Position numbers and translations under genes: made by a program. This document shows, in pieces, positions 60,698 through 64,000 of a DNA stretch of 64,000 bases (positions are counted from its first letter, which is position 1; the number at the start of each line of letters is the position of its first letter). The notes beneath the pieces were generated by a model. The model ran no database searches. It had not been told where the DNA came from and saw only the letters and a program-made list of their open reading frames with translations. Source of the DNA: Dietzia aurantiaca (GTDB lineage: Bacteria > Actinomycetota > Actinomycetes > Mycobacteriales > Mycobacteriaceae); the NCBI RefSeq assembly GCF_021033825.1, contig NZ_JAIFXZ010000001.1:124001-188000 (forward strand), written 5' to 3'.

Positions 60698-61162
60698 CCG
60701 CCGGCGGCGGCATGTCGGCGCCGCGCGCGTGCTCGGCGCTGCCCTCGGCTTCGGCGTTCGCGCTTCACAGCGATTCGCCCTCCGGATTCACCCGACAGAT
60801 TGCGGTTCGCCCACGCCTGGAGCCGATTCGCACGCCGAATGTCGATCCCCTCACGGTGCCCGCGAAGTAGATCGAAATCCACAGGGCGGGTCGTTCGTGA
60901 CTCCGGTCCTCCGCCCGCGATCAGGCCCAACCCCTCATCCGTGGGGGCCGCGATTTTTGATGGCACCACGGCGAGATTCTCGCCCGCATCGAACCATGGT
61001 GCTACCAAGAATCGCAGTGATGTCGACGAAGTGGCCGGGCTGCCGACCTGCGGCGCGGCGCGGCGCGGCAGCGGTGGCGTGGCTGGTGCTGCCGCACGCA
61101 GTCAGCGCACCTTCCGTAGGGCGCGCTCATTCTGCCTGGCGACGTGACGGTGGAAAGTCCGG
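60698..61162. other. Gene-poor region with a large inverted repeat
   Basis: 465 bases between menA and a small secreted-protein gene. Open frames exist on both strands but have no ribosome binding site and no recognisable protein pattern. The region is slightly less GC-rich than its surroundings in places and includes the inverted repeat 60950-61015. No promoter or terminator is clear after menA. Possibly remnant of a lost gene; I cannot identify one. Confidence 0.5.
60950..61015. repeat. Large imperfect inverted repeat with a central palindrome
   Basis: Two 22-nt arms (60950-60971 and 60994-61015) match in 18 of 22 positions when one is inverted (GCGATT-TTGaTgGCACCA type), and the 22-nt space between them contains the palindrome GGCGAGA-T-TCTCGCC (60970-60984), sharing its first bases with the left arm. 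All four mismatches are G-U compatible on one strand or the other. Either a structured RNA, a small mobile repeat or a protein-binding site. Confidence 0.6.
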
Positions 61163-61387
61163 CTAGGGCCGCGGGACGCCCGACTGTTCGGCGTCCGGCT
61201 GCTCATTGTCCGACCGCTCGGCGTCCGGATTGATGGTCGAATGTGGGAGCTCAGCAGTCTCCACAACCGGTGGTGCGACCTCGGGATCCTCGACCGCGCC
61301 GGCCGCGAACCCGGCCGCGGACATGGCACCGAGGGCGACGACGGAGGCGATGACAGGTCGGGAGATGCGCACTACAGCCTTTCGCAC
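61163..61387 (-). CDS. Small exported protein, function unknown
   Basis: 74 residues from the GTG at 61387 (VRKAVVRISRPVIASVVALG); a GTG at 61417 is possible. A signal peptide runs to about residue 31 (AAGFAAGA), followed by about 43 residues rich in Pro, Glu, Val and Asp, without Cys. No homologue recognised. It is the shortest in a run of four minus-strand genes, three with clear export signals. Confidence 0.55.
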   Translation of the reverse strand: MRKAVVRISRPVIASVVALGAMSAAGFAAGAVEDPEVAPPVVETAELPHSTINPDAERSDNEQPDAEQSGVPRP

Positions 61388-61440
61388 GTTGTTGCCGCGA
61401 CACCGCGACCCGACCACCGTAGCCCGAAATACACGCCACC

Positions 61441-61475
61441 CCGGTAGTCATCTCGCGTGAGGAGACGACTACCGG
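61441..61475 (-). terminator. Hairpin after the Ig-like secreted-protein gene
   Basis: Arms CCGGTAGTCATCTC and GAGACGACTACCGG (one mismatch) around a 7-nt loop, 50 nt after the stop of the secreted protein on the minus strand. No U-run. Terminator by position. Confidence 0.6.
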
Positions 61476-61525
61476 GGTTGACGGGGTCACCGACGACCTG
61501 CCCGGCCGCCGGGAGTCTCTAGCGG

Positions 61526-62590
61526 TCAGCCGCGGCCATTGGCGACCGTGGGGCCGGGGGCCTGGGGCTTCTTCGGGGAGCCGGCTGCGACGGTCGGGGC
61601 GACCGAGCCCGCCGAGCCACCCGGGCTGTTGGTCGACGAGCCGTTCGGGCCCGATCCGGTCGAACCGCCGGTGGTCGTCCCCCCGGTGCTGGAGCCGAGC
61701 AGCGCCGGCACGCTCGAGGAGGCACCCGGAGTCGAGGACCCGCCGTTCAGCACGATGCTCAGGCCGGCCAGGCCCAGCAGGGCGGCACCGGTCAGGGCGA
61801 GACCCGGTGCGACGTTGCCGAGCGAGCCGGTGGTACCCGTGGTGGTGGAACCGGGGACCGACGAGCCCGGAACGGTGATCTCGCCCTCGGTGGTCAGCTC
61901 GGCACCGCCGGTGGCCTCGCCCTCGGTGGTCGAGCCGGCCGGGCCGCCCTCGGTGTCGGTCAGCGAGCCGAGCGGGCCGCCCGGAGTGTCGGTGCCGCCC
62001 GTCGACCCGGTCGCGAGCTCACCGACGGAGTCCGAGTTACCGCCGAGGGCGACGACGATGCTGGCGACTGCGTCGAGCAGCGAGTCCGCACCCTCGGAGC
62101 CGGTGACGATCTGGCCGCCGGCCTCCGCCTCGCCGCCGAGGCTGCCCTGCACGGCGCCCGACGAGCCGGCGTCGAAGCCGGCCGGCGCCGTTCCGTCGAC
62201 ATTGTTGATGATCAGCTGCACGGGCAGGGTGACGGCCTCGCCGTTCATCGTGCCGTGAACGATCACGTCGAAGACACCACCGACTGCGGGAGTACCGACG
62301 ATGACGCCGTTCTCAAAGCTCAGGCCATCAGGTAGGCCCGTCACATCGGTGACCTCGAGGCCTGCCATGCTGCCGGTCCACATGATCTGGCCGACGTCGT
62401 ACGAGACCTGCGCTCCGGCAGTGAACCCGGGGATGGTCACCGCGACGGTCTGGACGTCTTGACGGACGGTCGGCGCATCGGGAGTGGCGACGACGACGCC
62501 ACCTACCAATGCGACAGCTGCGGCGGCTGCGATGGGGGCGACGAGGCGGCCCCGGACGATACGACGAGGACGGGCGAGGCGATCACGCAT
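61526..62590 (-). CDS. Exported protein with a putative Ig-like (He_PIG) domain and low-complexity tail
   Basis: 354 residues, ATG with GGAAGGA 7-8 nt upstream. Twin-Arg-containing N-terminus and signal peptide (to about 36), then an Ig-like fold unit (about 45-125) with the typical GLPDGLSFENGVIVGTPAVG. From about residue 130 the sequence is Gly/Ser/Thr-rich, interrupted by a hydrophobic stretch (about 265-283, PGLALTGAALLGLAGLSIVL) that could anchor it in membrane. No LPxTG motif. Probably cell-surface; role unknown. Confidence 0.75.
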   Translation of the reverse strand: MRDRLARPRRIVRGRLVAPIAAAAAVALVGGVVVATPDAPTVRQDVQTVAVTIPGFTAGAQVSYDVGQIMWTGSMAGLEVTDVTGLPDGLSFENGVIVGTPAVGGVFDVIVHGTMNGEAVTLPVQLIINNVDGTAPAGFDAGSSGAVQGSLGGEAEAGGQIVTGSEGADSLLDAVASIVVALGGNSDSVGELATGSTGGTDTPGGPLGSLTDTEGGPAGSTTEGEATGGAELTTEGEITVPGSSVPGSTTTGTTGSLGNVAPGLALTGAALLGLAGLSIVLNGGSSTPGASSSVPALLGSSTGGTTTGGSTGSGPNGSSTNSPGGSAGSVAPTVAAGSPKKPQAPGPTVANGRG

Positions 62591-62658
62591 CGGCTGATTC
62601 CTTCCGGAGGGGTTCGATCGCTCACTCCCAAATGAGAGCGCAGACCATTACGAGAGTC

Positions 62659-62687
62659 ACTCTAACCACTCGCACACCAACTGTCTA
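62659..62687 (-). promoter_or_regulatory. Promoter of the Ig-like exported protein
   Basis: Minus-strand TAGACA (62682-62687) and TAGAGT (62659-62664) separated by 17 nt. It predicts a leader of about 60 nt ending in the GGAAGGA ribosome binding site. The sequence upstream is unusually AT-rich. Confidence 0.55.
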
Positions 62688-62847
62688 CTTTTAACTCATT
62701 GATCACTTATGTCTCATCAATCACACTAGTAACACACCCCCTGGGGTATGAAGCTTGATGTGGGCAGGGACTTATCTCCTGACTACCGCCCGCCCCGGGG
62801 CCGCGACGCACACCGCGCGGGATGCGCCGCCGAGGGCGACAAATGGC

Positions 62848-62879
62848 AACTGCCCGGCCCCACGGGGGGCCGGGCAGTT
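62848..62879 (-). terminator. Terminator of the rightmost complete exported-protein gene
   Basis: Stem AACTGCCCGGCCCC / GGGGCCGGGCAGTT (14 bp, 4-nt loop), followed on the minus strand by GCCATTTGTC. Located 62 nt after the stop. Confidence 0.8.
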
Positions 62880-62941
62880 CGCGCCGTGACGCCGGCTTTG
62901 TCCGCCGGCTTCCTCAGCTGGCCTGCGCCAGCTGCGCGGTG

Positions 62942-63709
62942 TCAGGACACCGGAACGGTGGTCGGAAGCGCGGGACGGGCGCCCGCTTCATCGACGTCAG
63001 CGGGCGCGGACACGCGAGCGGGATCGCCGGTGCCGGAGTGCGCAGCCCCTGCAACCGGAACAGAGGTGACGGAGGCGGGTGACGAGGCGGCACCGATCTC
63101 CTGAGGAGCGCGAGCGACGGTGCCCGTGACCGTGGTCACGGGCTGACCGTCACCGTCGACGATCACGGTGACAGGCGGCATCACCATCTGGCCGCCGAAG
63201 ATCGTCTTACACAGACCCTCGTCCAGCGAGCCAGTCCGACCAAGGAGTTCAGTGCCCCTCCCCTCGCCCGCCACGATATCGAGCAGGTTCGGGAACGTGT
63301 CCAGGGCGGAGGTGACGATGTCGAACACCCCGGCAGGGATCCCGTCGATTCCGAACAGCGGATAGAACTTGGCGACCGAGCCACCCAGGTCCGGCAGATT
63401 GCACACCGCGCCGTCCTCAGGTGCCAGGTCGGGAAGACTGCTGTCGCCGCCGCCCGATCCCGCGGAGCCGCTACCGCCACCGGGGGCCGGATCACCGTCC
63501 GGCTGGCCGGGCCCGTCCTCCGTATCGGGATCCGGTTCGCCGGCCGAATCCACGGCGAGCGATCCGCCCGCGAGACTCCCACCGAGCAACCCCTCAACCG
63601 GAAGCGAACCGGAATCGGAGCCGCCATCCTGCGCGCTCACGACGGGGGCAGAGAGTGCCGCCAGGGCGAGCGCGGCAGCGGAGGCGGTGACGACCTTGCG
63701 GGCGAACAT
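62942..63709 (-). CDS. Exported protein, function unknown
   Basis: 255 residues, ATG preceded by AAAGGAG about 9 nt upstream. Signal peptide to about residue 26 (LSAPVVSA), then a Gly/Ser/Pro/Asp-rich segment (about 27-95), then a more ordered part (about 98-175) with two Cys (AVCNLPDLGG and EGLCKTIFGG) that may form a disulfide. The C-terminus is Ala/Thr/Val-rich. I do not recognise a domain. Likely secreted or wall-associated, in line with its neighbours. Confidence 0.7.
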   Translation of the reverse strand: MFARKVVTASAAALALAALSAPVVSAQDGGSDSGSLPVEGLLGGSLAGGSLAVDSAGEPDPDTEDGPGQPDGDPAPGGGSGSAGSGGGDSSLPDLAPEDGAVCNLPDLGGSVAKFYPLFGIDGIPAGVFDIVTSALDTFPNLLDIVAGEGRGTELLGRTGSLDEGLCKTIFGGQMVMPPVTVIVDGDGQPVTTVTGTVARAPQEIGAASSPASVTSVPVAGAAHSGTGDPARVSAPADVDEAGARPALPTTVPVS

Positions 63710-63872
63710 GGCTGGCGGACTCCTTTATGGCAGTGCAGCGATGGGCGACGACTCATGTCGAGCCCGGGAAGCCCGAGGGCCGGTGACGACAGGAGAAGCC
63801 TATCGCGCCGGTCCGACAACCGGTCTCAAGCGCACTACGGTCCCGCGAAGTCGGCCGCTCCGCCGGCCGACG

Positions 63873-64000
63873 TCACTCGCCCAGGCTTCCGGCGCCCGTG
63901 GTGAGCAGACCCAGGAGCGCGGTCGGCGCGATGGGCAGCGCGGCGGCCGCCCCCTGGAGCTGAGCGTCCGCCGGCGCCCCGGTCGTCGCGGCCGCTCCCC
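63873..64000 (-). CDS. C-terminal end of a minus-strand protein, probably exported
   Basis: The last 41 codons of a gene that begins beyond the right edge; the stop is at 63873-63875. The visible part is Ala/Gly/Leu-rich and ends ALLGLLTTGAGSLGE. Frame chosen because the other two give Arg/Pro-rich nonsense and because composition resembles the neighbouring secreted proteins. Identity unknown. Confidence 0.45.
   Translation of the reverse strand, partial: GAAATTGAPADAQLQGAAAALPIAPTALLGLLTTGAGSLGE

Larger units (their letters stand above)
62591..62941. other. Intergenic region between two exported-protein genes
   Basis: 351 bases. It contains the promoter and leader of the Ig-like protein (62659-62687), an AT-rich stretch at about 62690-62735 that is rare in this window, and the terminator of the upstream secreted-protein gene (62848-62879). 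No supportable gene. Confidence 0.65.

Noticed and set aside
60229-61008. A minus-strand frame across the menA end and the following gene-free region, considered as an endonuclease or transposase remnant
   Set aside because: No HNH, DDE or other motif could be found, there is no ribosome binding site, and half of it is antisense to menA.

Overview
The window reads as chromosome of a high-GC, mycolate-type actinobacterium (order Mycobacteriales), most likely Dietzia or a close relative. Support: very high GC, GTG/TTG starts, the Mycobacterium-like order tRNA-Thr/tRNA-Met ... hadAB - tRNA-Trp - secE - nusG - rplK - rplA ... rplJ - rplL ... rpoB, a complete MCE lipid importer, menaquinone genes in Mycobacterium-like order (menD - membrane protein - mgtA - menG), and a C50-carotenoid cluster whose cyclase subunit and elongase are fused, an arrangement I associate with Dietzia. 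The genus is an inference.

Layout. 1-2430: 5' part of rpoB (minus). 2889-14514: one minus-strand operon of eleven genes, mceG-yrbEA-yrbEB-mceA-B-C-D-E-F plus two Mce-associated proteins, mostly joined by 1-4 nt overlaps. 14801-22455: translation and transcription genes (rplL, rplJ, rplA, rplK, nusG, secE, tRNA-Trp), broken between rplA and rplJ by an HMG-CoA-lyase-like gene, a class III CoA-transferase and a diacylglycerol-kinase-like gene. 22609-23450: hadB-hadA (fatty acid/mycolate dehydratase). 23544-29731: accessory block with a serine-palmitoyltransferase-like alpha-oxoamine synthase, an NAD(P) ketoreductase-like SDR and a divergent acyl-CoA-dehydrogenase-like protein, then a DUF2975/XRE/small membrane protein module and an IlvG-like ThDP enzyme. 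29848-30035: tRNA-Met and tRNA-Thr. 30194-36156: glycosyltransferase plus the crtE-crtB-crtI-lbtA-lbtBC carotenoid operon. 36343-40283: tRNA-Tyr, yajQ and a molybdate regulator-modABC operon. 40394-48282: polyprenyl diphosphate synthase, menJ, menG, mgtA, a membrane protein, menD and a WYL regulator. 48388-55489: accessory block with two DinB-like proteins, a flavin reductase-like protein, a TetR regulator and a PAP-phosphatase/DUF1214/sulfotransferase/SDR operon, ending in the C-terminal stump of an ABC solute-binding protein. 55584-60697: EthD-like protein, menC, menB, menE, menA. 61163-64000: four minus-strand genes, at least three of them for exported low-complexity proteins.

How the genes work together. 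MenD, C, E, B, A, G and J with the polyprenyl diphosphate synthase give almost the whole route from isochorismate to a reduced menaquinone; menF and the DHNA-CoA thioesterase are not here. CrtE/B/I make lycopene, which LbtA and LbtBC would elongate and cyclise to a C50 carotenoid. The MCE operon carries its own ATPase, two permeases, six Mce subunits and two accessory proteins, so it looks self-sufficient. The most open questions are the sphingoid-base-like cluster (23544-26884) and the sulfotransferase operon (51118-55155). No CRISPR array, prophage or intact insertion sequence was seen.
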